The translations under genes and the position numbers were made by a program. Under the pieces are notes generated by a model. It searched no databases, was not told the DNA's origin, and was given only the letters and a program-made list of their open reading frames with translations. This document shows positions 8,176-17,597 of a stretch of 64,000 nt of DNA, piece after piece. Origin of the DNA: M3007 sp033764075 (GTDB lineage Bacteria; Bacteroidota; Bacteroidia; Chitinophagales; Saprospiraceae); assembly GCA_033764075.1 (NCBI GenBank), contig JANRJH010000050.1, positions 1-64,000 of the forward strand, read 5' to 3'. Numbering within the stretch: position 1 is the stretch's first letter; every line of letters starts with the position of its first letter.

Positions 8176-8529
8176 ACACGGTGCAAAAGTGATCCCTGCT
8201 GTTTTTGTCGAAGCAAAAATAAACAACTCGTTTTAAAATAGCAAATTCGGCGTCTTAACGATGCGTTAAAAACGTTAAGAAATTTAACAGAGTCATTCGA
8301 CAGTCAAGACAATCCCTGGCCAGCCATTTTTAAAATTTTATATCGAAAAACATAAAATTAACACGGGACACGCTTTTGAAAAACAGCGTAAAAAGCCCGT
8401 TTTGGACAAATATTCCGTCGCGCACCCGGCCCACACCGCCATTCACAACTCTTTAACATTTTATTCGTTAAATGTTTTTAACGTTTTCTTAACGGTCTTC
8501 GTTACATTTGCAGGGCTTTTCCCGCAAAC
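8176..8529. other. Intergenic region with a probable + promoter
   Basis: A 354-nt AT-rich divergent region between the Uma2 gene and the glycosyltransferase genes. It contains TACATTTG at 8503-8510, a good -7 element 19 nt before the ATG at 8530, but no clear TTG at the right distance. Several TTAACG/CGTTAA motifs occur (around 8251, 8270, 8467 and 8480) and could be operator-like. No gene is supported here. Confidence 0.4.
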
Positions 8530-9276
8530 ATGCCACAACAGGTCATTGACGTACTCATTCCGGCGTACAACGAAGAAGGTTCGCTGCCGCTGGTGCTCCG
8601 GGATCTTTCTCAAACGCCTGTCCGTCAGGTCATTGTGTGCAACAACGGCTCCACCGACCGCACGGTCGAGGTGGCCGAAGCTGCCGGCGCCGTTGTGGTG
8701 CACGAGCCCCGCAGGGGTTACGGCAATGCCTGCCTGGCGGGAATGCGTTACCTGAAGTCCCTGCCCGCGTCTGAACAGCCTGATATTGTGGTTTTTCTGG
8801 ACGGGGATTACTCCGACTACCCCGAGGAGCTGCCGAAAGTGGTGGCGCCGATCCTGCACAACGGTGCAGACCTGGTCATCGGTTCCAGACTCCTGTTGCC
8901 CCTGCCCCCCGGCGCCATGTCCGCTCCGCAGGTTTTCGGCAACTGGTTATCTTCCAGGCTCATCCGCGCGCTGTACGGATACCGCTTTACCGACCTCGGC
9001 CCTTTCCGGGCCATCCGCTGGCCGGTGTTGCTGCAGCTCGACATGCGCGATCCCAATTACGGCTGGACGGTGGAGATGCAAATCAAAGCCGCCCGGCATC
9101 GCTTGCGAACCCGGGAAGTGCCTGTTCGATACCGCCCCCGGGCGGCCGGCAAAAGCAAGGTCTCCCGCACGTTCCGCGGCGTAGTGCTGGCCGGCGCCAA
9201 AATCCTGGGCCTCACGGTTGCCCTCGCTTTTCACCGACCCGTCAAAACAACCATTTCACCAGAACAAAACAACTGA
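8530..9276 (+). CDS. Family 2 glycosyltransferase (DPM/UgtP-like, GT-A fold)
   Basis: 248 residues. The GT2 features are IDVLIPAYNEEGSLPLVL at the N-terminus, NNGSTDRT, and the metal-binding VVFLDGDYSDYPEE (DxD-like) near residue 85. The C-terminal part, LRTREVPVRYRPRAAGKSKV, resembles polyprenyl-phosphate glycosyltransferases. No transmembrane helices are needed. It is followed 6 nt later by a large membrane glycosyltransferase, so the two probably act in one pathway making a surface glycan or glycolipid. Confidence 0.85.
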   Translation: MPQQVIDVLIPAYNEEGSLPLVLRDLSQTPVRQVIVCNNGSTDRTVEVAEAAGAVVVHEPRRGYGNACLAGMRYLKSLPASEQPDIVVFLDGDYSDYPEELPKVVAPILHNGADLVIGSRLLLPLPPGAMSAPQVFGNWLSSRLIRALYGYRFTDLGPFRAIRWPVLLQLDMRDPNYGWTVEMQIKAARHRLRTREVPVRYRPRAAGKSKVSRTFRGVVLAGAKILGLTVALAFHRPVKTTISPEQNN

Positions 9277-9282
9277 TTTTCC

Positions 9283-10833
9283 ATGTTCGGATTACACACT
9301 TTTTTTGAAGCGCTCCAGTACCAGGCATTCGTCGATTTCGGCTATCTGATGCTGTTTATTTACTTCCTGGCCATGAGCGGCGTGACGGTGTACGCACTGT
9401 TGCAATTCCACCTGTTGTTCCTGTACAAACGCTTCCACAAAGAAAATCCGGACATCCGCTACAAGCAATACCAACAAGGCGACCAGATGGTGCCCTTCGT
9501 GACCGTTCAGCTGCCGATGTACAACGAGATGTACGTGGCCGAGCGCATCATCGATTTTGTTGCGGCCCAGGAGTACCCGAAAGACCGGTTCGAGATTCAC
9601 GTGCTCGACGACTCCACCGACGAAACCGTGGAGATCGTGGCCGCCAAGGTCGCCGAGTACAAGGCCCAGGGATTCAACATCGAGCACGTGCGCCGCGCCA
9701 AGCGCCACGGCTACAAGGCCGGCGCCCTGCAAGACGCCATGCCACTGGCCAAGGGCGACTATATTGCCATCTTCGACGCCGACTTTACGCCGCGGCCCGA
9801 CTTCCTGCGCACCACCATGCCGTATTTTGAAGACGCCAAGGTGGGCATCGTACAAACGCGCTGGGAGCACATCAACGCCGACTACAGCATGCTCACCAAG
9901 ATGCAGGCCCTGCAGCTCAACGTGCACTTCACCGTCGAGCAGGCCGGCCGCTCCTATGGCAACCTCCTGCTCCAGTTCAACGGCACGGCCGGTGTGTGGC
10001 GCAAAAGCGTGATCCTGGAAGCCGGCGGCTGGCAGAGCGACACACTCACCGAAGACCTCGACCTGAGCTTCCGCGCCCAGATTATGGGCTATAAAATCCA
10101 GTACCTCGAAAAACTCGGCTCACCGGCCGAGCTGCCGGTGGAAATGAACGGCCTCAAAGGCCAGCAGTTCCGCTGGAACAAGGGCGGCGCACAGAACGTA
10201 CGCAAGCTGCTCAAGCTGGTGTGGAACACCGACAAGCTGAACTGGGTACAGAAAATGCACGCGATCAGCCAACTGCTCGCCTACGGGATTTTCCTCTGGG
10301 TGTTCATCGCCGCCATCAGCAGCATCCCGCTCGCCTTTGCCTTTAAGGAACTGGGCATCTCCACCCACTTCCTGTCGTTTTCCATCGCCGGCCTGTTCTC
10401 CGTGGGCATCATCTCCTACACGGCCAACATCACCGCCGCCATCAACCGCAATAACCCGCCTTCCTTCTGGGAAAAAGTGCGCTTCATGGGCCTGTTCATG
10501 AGCTTCCTGCCCATCTCCATGGGGCTGTCGCTGTACAACGCCATCGCCGTGATCGAAGGATTTATGGGCAAAGCCTCGTCATTTGTGCGCACGCCCAAAT
10601 ACGGCATCACCGGAAACCAGCAGAAGAACTCCTCCTTCCAGAAAGCGAAGTACGTGGCCCGCAAGATATCGTGGGTGACGCTGGCCGAAGGCTTCCTGGC
10701 CGTGGTGTTCGCCTCCGCCGTGGTGGCCGGTGTCGCCACCGACAACAGCGCCTTTGTGCTCTTCCACTCCATGCTGGCGGTGGGCTTCGGCACGATCTTT
10801 TACTACTCGGTGAAGCATTTGAGTGTCGATTGA
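9283..10833 (+). CDS. Membrane family 2 glycosyltransferase, cellulose/mannan synthase-like
   Basis: 516 residues. An N-terminal transmembrane segment (about 20-45) is followed by a GT2 domain with the processive-enzyme set: DDSTDE (about 110), DADFTPRPD (about 165), TEDLDLSFR (about 250) and the QxxRW-type QQFRWNKG (about 290). Four or so transmembrane helices follow (about 325-520). This is the arrangement of cellulose-synthase-like and glucomannan synthase-like enzymes that elongate beta-linked polymers at the inner membrane. Its last codons overlap a heptamer repeat run, so the repeat sets the exact C-terminus (HLSVD). Confidence 0.85.
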   Translation: MFGLHTFFEALQYQAFVDFGYLMLFIYFLAMSGVTVYALLQFHLLFLYKRFHKENPDIRYKQYQQGDQMVPFVTVQLPMYNEMYVAERIIDFVAAQEYPKDRFEIHVLDDSTDETVEIVAAKVAEYKAQGFNIEHVRRAKRHGYKAGALQDAMPLAKGDYIAIFDADFTPRPDFLRTTMPYFEDAKVGIVQTRWEHINADYSMLTKMQALQLNVHFTVEQAGRSYGNLLLQFNGTAGVWRKSVILEAGGWQSDTLTEDLDLSFRAQIMGYKIQYLEKLGSPAELPVEMNGLKGQQFRWNKGGAQNVRKLLKLVWNTDKLNWVQKMHAISQLLAYGIFLWVFIAAISSIPLAFAFKELGISTHFLSFSIAGLFSVGIISYTANITAAINRNNPPSFWEKVRFMGLFMSFLPISMGLSLYNAIAVIEGFMGKASSFVRTPKYGITGNQQKNSSFQKAKYVARKISWVTLAEGFLAVVFASAVVAGVATDNSAFVLFHSMLAVGFGTIFYYSVKHLSVD

Positions 10834-10853
10834 CGAGTGTCGAGTGTCGAGTG
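10821..10853. repeat. Heptanucleotide tandem repeat, GAGTGTC type
   Basis: Short run of the 7-bp unit GAGTGTC, overlapping the last codons and stop of the glycosyltransferase and continuing downstream. It is the same unit as at 15871-15905, 29303-29400 and 43021-43056. Confidence 0.8.
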
Positions 10854-10886
10854 GGCAGAAGGGGGTTGAAGAATACGAAAGAAAAA

Positions 10887-10918
10887 AGCGCCGCTTCCGG
10901 TTGGGAGCGGCGCTTTTT
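10887..10918. terminator. Rho-independent terminator, probably bidirectional
   Basis: Perfect 9-bp stem AGCGCCGCT (10887-10895) and AGCGGCGCT (10906-10914), flanked by A6 on the left and T5 on the right. It would end both the + strand glycosyltransferase operon and the - strand sdh transcript. Confidence 0.85.
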
Positions 10919-10920
10919 AT

Positions 10921-10988
10921 GCTATAATATGCAGATAATCCGTAATAATCCGCGTTCGCGAAGCGATCCGTTTCATCCGCGTGCCATG
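10921..10988. repeat. Dispersed long-hairpin intergenic element, copy 2 (partial)
   Basis: Contains ATAATCCGTAATAATCC and TTCGCGAAGCGATCCGTT followed by ATCCGCGTGCCAT. This matches the right half of the element at 5930-6073. The left half is missing, so it is a truncated copy lying just downstream of sdhB. Confidence 0.65.
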
Positions 10989-11015
10989 AATCAAACGCAG
11001 GAAAAACGCAAACCA

Positions 11016-11777
11016 CTACGCCAACTCCTTCTCCGAAGCGAACACCGCCGTAAAATACTCGCGGTTCATCAGGGCGATGTTGTCCACCGAAATTTCCTTG
11101 GGGCACTCGGCCTCGCAGGCTTTCACGTTGGAGCATTTGCCGAAGCCTTCGGCGTCCATCTGGGCGACCATGGAGAGCACGCGGCTGCGGCGCTCCACTT
11201 GTCCCTGGGGCAACCAGGCCAGGTGCGACACCTTGGCGGAGGTGAACAGCATGGCCGAAGAGTTGGGGCAGGCGGCCACGCAGGCACCGCAGCCGATGCA
11301 GGCGGCGGCGTCGAACGCGTGTCCGGCGATGTCTTTTTCGATGGGGATGGCGTTGGCGTCCTGGGCCTGGCCGGTGTTCACGCTGACGTATCCGCCGGCC
11401 TGGATGATGCGGTCGAACGCCGAGCGGTCTACCACCAGGTCTTTGATCACCGGAAACGCTTTGGCGCGGAAGGGTTCGATCACGATGGTCTCCCCGTCTT
11501 TGTAGTGGCGCATGTGCACCTGGCAGGTGGTGGTGCCTTGCATGGGGCCGTGGGCGCGGCCGTTGATCACCAGTGAGCAGGTGCCGCAGATGCCCTCGCG
11601 GCAGTCGTGTTCAAAAGCGATGGGCTCTTCGCGCTGGGAGACCAGCTTTTCGTTCAGGACGTCGAGCATTTCGAGAAAGGACATGTGCTCGTTGACATTA
11701 TCCAACTGGTAGGTCACAAACTCGCCTTTGTAGCGGCCACCCTGGCGCCAGACTTTGAGGGTCAGTTTCATATCCAT
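11016..11777 (-). CDS. sdhB: Succinate dehydrogenase/fumarate reductase iron-sulfur subunit
   Basis: 253 residues. It carries the plant-type [2Fe-2S] cysteines in CREGICGTC with the fourth Cys in GTTTC. The C-terminal domain holds the CIGCGACVAACP [4Fe-4S] motif and a further Cys set (KCSNVKACEAECP) for the [3Fe-4S] and [4Fe-4S] centres. It transfers electrons from the SdhA flavin to quinone in the inner-membrane complex II. It is the last gene of the - strand set sdhC-sdhA-(secreted protein)-sdhB. The 38-nt gap upstream follows an unusual inserted gene. Confidence 0.95.
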   Translation of the reverse strand: MDMKLTLKVWRQGGRYKGEFVTYQLDNVNEHMSFLEMLDVLNEKLVSQREEPIAFEHDCREGICGTCSLVINGRAHGPMQGTTTCQVHMRHYKDGETIVIEPFRAKAFPVIKDLVVDRSAFDRIIQAGGYVSVNTGQAQDANAIPIEKDIAGHAFDAAACIGCGACVAACPNSSAMLFTSAKVSHLAWLPQGQVERRSRVLSMVAQMDAEGFGKCSNVKACEAECPKEISVDNIALMNREYFTAVFASEKELA

Positions 11778-11814
11778 GTTTCTTTGCCGAATGGTGTTTT
11801 GTTAGTTAATAGGA

Positions 11815-12444
11815 TCAAGGAGTCTTTTGGGTTATGGCAGAAAGGTTGTCAATCAGGATGTTGCCGTTGTAAAAGCCGTCGGACTCCGGCGAAAACACGG
11901 CTTTCAGTTGCAGGTAGTTGTAGCTGCCGAGTGTCGGGCGAAACTCGAACGTATAGTCCTTCCAGTCGGTATGCGCCACCGGATAGGTTTCGCCGATCAG
12001 TTCGGTGCGCTTGTCGTCGGTATGCACGGCATAAATTTGCAGCGAACACGCCTTGTTGTACGAGGCTTCCCGCCCGGTGGTGCGCGACATGGAGGTCAGC
12101 ACCGGCGCGCGGGCCAGGGACAGGGTAAACAGGTAGGTCGAATCTTTTTCCAGTTGCCCGTTCAGCGCCTGGCCTACCGACTCGCCCGTGCCGTTGTCGC
12201 GCACCACCAGGCCCAGGTACAGGGTTCCGTGCAGGGCGTAGGTGGTGACGTTGAAGCAGCCGGGTTGCACGTCGGGCGCGGTTTCGAACTCATCGCCCAG
12301 GTTGTCCCAGTACAGGGGCTCTTCGCCGCACTTGTTTTTTTTATCGAGTTCAAACGAAGGGTTTTTCAGGTGAATAATCTGCTGCGCCGGTGCGAGTGCG
12401 CCGGCAAACAGAAAAAGCACGTTCCAAACCAATCCTTTGTTCAT
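11815..12444 (-). CDS. Secreted protein of unknown function, carbohydrate-binding-like
   Basis: 209 residues with an N-terminal signal peptide (hydrophobic run ending APAQQ). The mature part starts IIHLKNPSFELDKK and ends with a beta-rich segment containing NGNILIDNLSAI. The opening NPSFE and closing IDNL patterns are those of CBM4/9-like jelly-roll modules, often found in Bacteroidota secreted proteins. No catalytic motif is seen. Its position between sdhA and sdhB, on the same strand and with short spacing (9 and 37 nt), is odd: a secreted protein has no obvious link to complex II. Confidence 0.6.
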   Translation of the reverse strand: MNKGLVWNVLFLFAGALAPAQQIIHLKNPSFELDKKNKCGEEPLYWDNLGDEFETAPDVQPGCFNVTTYALHGTLYLGLVVRDNGTGESVGQALNGQLEKDSTYLFTLSLARAPVLTSMSRTTGREASYNKACSLQIYAVHTDDKRTELIGETYPVAHTDWKDYTFEFRPTLGSYNYLQLKAVFSPESDGFYNGNILIDNLSAITQKTP

Positions 12445-12453
12445 CGATACGGG

Positions 12454-14397
<1,944 letters not shown>

Positions 14398-14452
14398 GTT
14401 GTATGAATGAATTTTTATATGCGAATCGGTGGCGCCGTATGCAGTACCGGCA

Positions 14453-15139
14453 TTATTTATTGAGAAACATCCAAACGGGGATGACGGCAAACAGCAGCGG
14501 AACGACGATGGAATAGGCGTACCCGGCGGACTTGATCAGCGGCATGTACTTGCGGTGGTTGAGCCCCAGCGTTTGGAACGAAGACCAGAATCCGTGCCAT
14601 AGGTGCACCCCGACGACCCACATGCTGATTACATAGATGATCACGTAAACCGGATTGGCAAAGGCGATCTTGACCGGTGTGTACAGGTCTTTGACCGGGT
14701 GATCCATGCCTTCGATCGTCACCATGGGCACATTGCCGAGCTTCATCTGCAGCCAGAACTGGTACATGTGCAGGAGGATGAACACAAAAATGATGATGCC
14801 CAGCCAGGCCATGTTGCGCGAGGCGCGTTCCTGCGGGCGCACGTGCTGCACGGCGTACTTCTGGTTGCCGCGGGCCGTGCGGTTCTGGCGCCACAGCACC
14901 ACACCTTTCCAGGCGTGGAACAGGATGGTGGCGTACAGCAGGTACGAGACGGTCTTGATCAGCGGGTTGTGCGTCATGAAATACGCATAGGCGTTGAAAG
15001 CCTCTCCACCGTCGTTTTTCAACAGTTGCAGGTTGCCGATCAGGTGAATGATCAGGAACAACATCAAAAAAATGCCGGTGAGCGCCATCAGCAGCTTCTG
15101 ACCGAGGGAAGATTGCAAAAATCGACTGAACCAGTTCAT
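14453..15139 (-). CDS. sdhC: Succinate dehydrogenase cytochrome b558 subunit
   Basis: 228 residues with five predicted transmembrane helices. The start MNWFSRFLQSSLGQKLLMAL is typical of the single-subunit b558 membrane anchor, and haem-ligand His residues lie in FLIIHLIGN, TILFHAWKG, FILLHMYQF and VVGVHLWHGF. It anchors complex II and reduces menaquinone. It is first in the transcript. A TAGCTTTG-like -7 element lies upstream on the - strand (complement of 15242-15249). Confidence 0.92.
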   Translation of the reverse strand: MNWFSRFLQSSLGQKLLMALTGIFLMLFLIIHLIGNLQLLKNDGGEAFNAYAYFMTHNPLIKTVSYLLYATILFHAWKGVVLWRQNRTARGNQKYAVQHVRPQERASRNMAWLGIIIFVFILLHMYQFWLQMKLGNVPMVTIEGMDHPVKDLYTPVKIAFANPVYVIIYVISMWVVGVHLWHGFWSSFQTLGLNHRKYMPLIKSAGYAYSIVVPLLFAVIPVWMFLNK

Positions 15140-15327
15140 GGTTAGGGCGAATAAGATTTGGGTTTGTGTTTCCGGTAACCGGTTGCGAAGCGCAAAGAAA
15201 ATAAATTTTTCGCCTTGCCGCACCCAAACAACCGTTACCCACAAAGCTACAATGACCCAACGTCGCTTAAACCGGATCGTTGATTTTTACCAACAATTAA
15301 CACGCTATTTAGACGCGATCCAAATAT

Positions 15328-16581
15328 TTATCCCATCGCATCCGCCCATACGGCCAGCAGTGTTTGCTCCTCCCGCGCCCAGACCCACTCTTCCCGGGCA
15401 CCCCGGCACGCCTCGGCCAGTCGGTCATACTGATCCGGGTGGTCCATCAGGTTTTGAATGGCGTTCACGATGTTTTCCACCCGCAAATCGGGCAGCAATA
15501 CGGCCACTGCATGGCGGACTTGCAGGGCGCGGTACTCCGGAAAGTCCATCGTAAGCACCGGAACGCCGGCCTGCACATAGTCGAAGTATTTGTTTGCCAA
15601 AGAGTAATAATACGAAAGACCTTTGTTTTCCAGCAGGTTGAGGCCCATCCAGGCCTGCCGGGTGATGTCTTTCAGATCGTCGGGCCTGACAAACCCGAGA
15701 AAACGCACCTTGTCCTGCAACCCCGGTTCGGCTGCCTGTCGGCGAAGTTTCCCGGAAAGATCGCCCTCTCCGGCCAGCCACAACTGCACCCCTTCCAAAC
15801 GGGTCATCGCCTCCAGCATGGCTTCAATGCCGCGGCCCTCGTTCAGCGCACCCTGATATACCAATATGCGGAGTGTCGAGTGTCGAGTGTCGAGTGTCGA
15901 GTGTCGATTTCCGATTGCCGATTGCCGATGGCCGATGGCCGATTTCCGATGGCCGATTTCCGATGGCTGATAGCCGATTTCCGATGGCCGATGGCCGATT
16001 TCCGATGGCCGATGGCCGATTTCCGATGGCCGATGGCCGATAGCCGATGGCCGATGGCCGATGGCCGATGGTGCGTTTCGTATCGCCTGGAACGGAATGC
16101 CGTATTTTTCGGAAAAAAGGTTCGCCAGGGCTGGCCCCACCGTATACGCATGCCGGTAGAACGGCAAAAAAATGCGGGCCACCCCGTTCCAAAATGCCTT
16201 GACTACCGGCCGCCCGGTCACTTCAGGCACCTCCGTGAAATACTCATGCGCGTCGAACACCCGCGCCTTGCGTTTGAGCAGCGCCGCCAGGGTGCCGGCG
16301 GGCAGGGTGTCGAGGTCGACCACGCCGACGGCATCCCACGATGCGCGCATCAGGTAAAAAAACAGGCGGAGATTGTATTCGGCGTAAAAAAGAAACCCTT
16401 TGTTCCAATAGCAGCGCAGGCGATGTTGCCGGAAGGGGCGCGCATCGAGGTCGACCGAATGCGGCAGGCGCCGGCCCACCAGCGTCACCGCGTACCCGTG
16501 CGTCGCCAGCGAGCCGGCGATGCGGTGCATGCGCTGGTCGTAGGTAAGGTCGTTGGTAACGGTGAGGCAGATGGCTTTCAA
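15328..16581 (-). CDS. GT4-like glycosyltransferase with an in-frame heptamer-repeat insertion
   Basis: 417 residues. The N-domain (1-170) includes TNDLTYDQRMHRIAGSLA and VFDAHEYFTEVPEV. The C-domain (from about 238) includes ILVYQGALNEGRGIEAMLEA, VRFLGFVRPDDL and the acidic NKYFDYVQAGVPVL segment of GT-B enzymes. Between them lie about 65 residues of heptapeptide repeats (SAIGHRP/SEIGHRP, then STLDTRH), encoded by intergenic-type 7-bp repeats. The linker is where such an insertion would be tolerated, because 7-bp units give a stop-free heptapeptide pattern. The two Rossmann domains appear intact. It is the last gene of a - strand run: sulfatase, lipoprotein, maf, then this gene, starting 1 nt from the maf stop. 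Confidence 0.85.
   Translation of the reverse strand: MKAICLTVTNDLTYDQRMHRIAGSLATHGYAVTLVGRRLPHSVDLDARPFRQHRLRCYWNKGFLFYAEYNLRLFFYLMRASWDAVGVVDLDTLPAGTLAALLKRKARVFDAHEYFTEVPEVTGRPVVKAFWNGVARIFLPFYRHAYTVGPALANLFSEKYGIPFQAIRNAPSAIGHRPSAIGHRPSEIGHRPSEIGHRPSEIGYQPSEIGHRKSAIGHRQSAIGNRHSTLDTRHSTLRILVYQGALNEGRGIEAMLEAMTRLEGVQLWLAGEGDLSGKLRRQAAEPGLQDKVRFLGFVRPDDLKDITRQAWMGLNLLENKGLSYYYSLANKYFDYVQAGVPVLTMDFPEYRALQVRHAVAVLLPDLRVENIVNAIQNLMDHPDQYDRLAEACRGAREEWVWAREEQTLLAVWADAMG
15871..16070. repeat. Heptanucleotide repeat array inside a coding sequence
   Basis: About 28 tandem 7-bp units. The first part is GAGTGTC x5; the rest alternates GCCGATG, GCCGATT and TCCGATG units. On the - strand it is open in the glycosyltransferase frame and also in the other two frames. 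Related arrays are intergenic at 10821, 29303, 43021 and 62614. Confidence 0.9.
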
Positions 16582-16582
16582 G

Positions 16583-17152
16583 TCAGAAACCGGCCAAATG
16601 TTTGTACACCAGGTCCACCGGCAACCCCATCACGTTCGAGTAGGTGCCCTCCAGGCGGGTGATTTTGCACAGCCCCAGCCACTCCTGCACACCGTACGCG
16701 CCGGCTTTGTCGAAGGGTTCGTAGAGGCGGATGTAAAAGTCGATTTCCTGGTCGGAGAGGGTGTCGAAGGTAACGTCGGTGATGCCGGTGAACGACACCT
16801 GTTTTTCGGCGGAGAGCAGGCACACACCGGTGGTCACGCGGTGGGTGCGTCCGGAGAGCCGGCGGATCATGCGTGCGGCGTCGGCGTAGTCGACCGGCTT
16901 GTTGAATATCTCGCCGTCGAGGATGACGGTGGAGTCGGCCGCCAGCACGATTTCCCGGTCGTGGATGAAGTGCGCGCCGGCCAGCGCCTTGCGGCAGGCG
17001 AGGTACTCGGCTACGGCTTCGGGGTGCAGGTCGGGCGGAAAGTCCTCGTCCACATCCAACGGCTGCACGGTAAAGCCGAAACCGGCCTCGTGCAGCAGTT
17101 GGCTGCGTCGCGGACTTTTAGACACGAGGATGAGCGGACGATCCGGAAACAC
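16583..17152 (-). CDS. maf: Maf-family nucleoside triphosphate pyrophosphatase
   Basis: 189 residues. The N-terminal LVSKSPRRSQLLHEAG is the Maf phosphate-binding signature and AADSTVILDGEIFNKP carries the catalytic Asp. GRTHRVTTGVCL and DKAGAYGVQ complete the family pattern. Maf proteins hydrolyse dTTP/UTP or modified nucleotides to monophosphates, a house-cleaning role in the cytoplasm. It lies in a tight - strand run, 3 nt from the lipoprotein gene upstream and 1 nt from the glycosyltransferase downstream. Confidence 0.93.
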   Translation of the reverse strand: MFPDRPLILVSKSPRRSQLLHEAGFGFTVQPLDVDEDFPPDLHPEAVAEYLACRKALAGAHFIHDREIVLAADSTVILDGEIFNKPVDYADAARMIRRLSGRTHRVTTGVCLLSAEKQVSFTGITDVTFDTLSDQEIDFYIRLYEPFDKAGAYGVQEWLGLCKITRLEGTYSNVMGLPVDLVYKHLAGF

Positions 17153-17155
17153 GGG

Positions 17156-17566
17156 TTACTGTTTAGCGGCAGCCTGGGCGGCTTCGATGGCCTTGACCAT
17201 GTCGGCGTAGTTCTTGTCGATGTCGGCTTTGCTTTTGGTCATGTACTGCATGGCCTCCTCGAGCTTGGTGTCCACGGTGGGTTCTTTGTAGTTGGTCATC
17301 CAGTTCATCATGTCCTCTTCGGCCTTGGTAATGCCGGTCAGCACGGCGGCCAGCGAGTCGCGGCGGCCCTGGGAAAGCGCCAGGGAGTCGGCCAGGTTGA
17401 GTTCATCGCGCAGGGTGCGGGCCAGGCGGTTCATGTCGCCCATTTTGGCCATGGCTTCGTCGTGCACCTGCATGGTTTCTTCCACCAGTTTGTTGAGGGC
17501 GCTGCGGTCGGGTGCACAGGCGAGGAAGAAAAGAATGGCAAAAAAGAGCGTGGCGTACGTTTTCAT
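17156..17566 (-). CDS. Small helical lipoprotein of unknown function
   Basis: 136 residues from the ATG whose complement is 17564-17566. The signal peptide ends in a lipobox-like FFLAC. The remainder is almost entirely helical and charged, with methionine-rich repeats (MGDMNRLARTL, EEDMMNWMTNY) and an alanine-rich C-terminus, suggesting a coiled coil. No family is recognised. A TACCTTTG -7 element is present on the - strand (complement of 17585-17592), so it may start a transcript that includes maf and the glycosyltransferase. Confidence 0.7.
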   Translation of the reverse strand: MKTYATLFFAILFFLACAPDRSALNKLVEETMQVHDEAMAKMGDMNRLARTLRDELNLADSLALSQGRRDSLAAVLTGITKAEEDMMNWMTNYKEPTVDTKLEEAMQYMTKSKADIDKNYADMVKAIEAAQAAAKQ

Positions 17567-17597
17567 GTCGTTGTTATTTTCGGGCAAAGGTAGGGCG

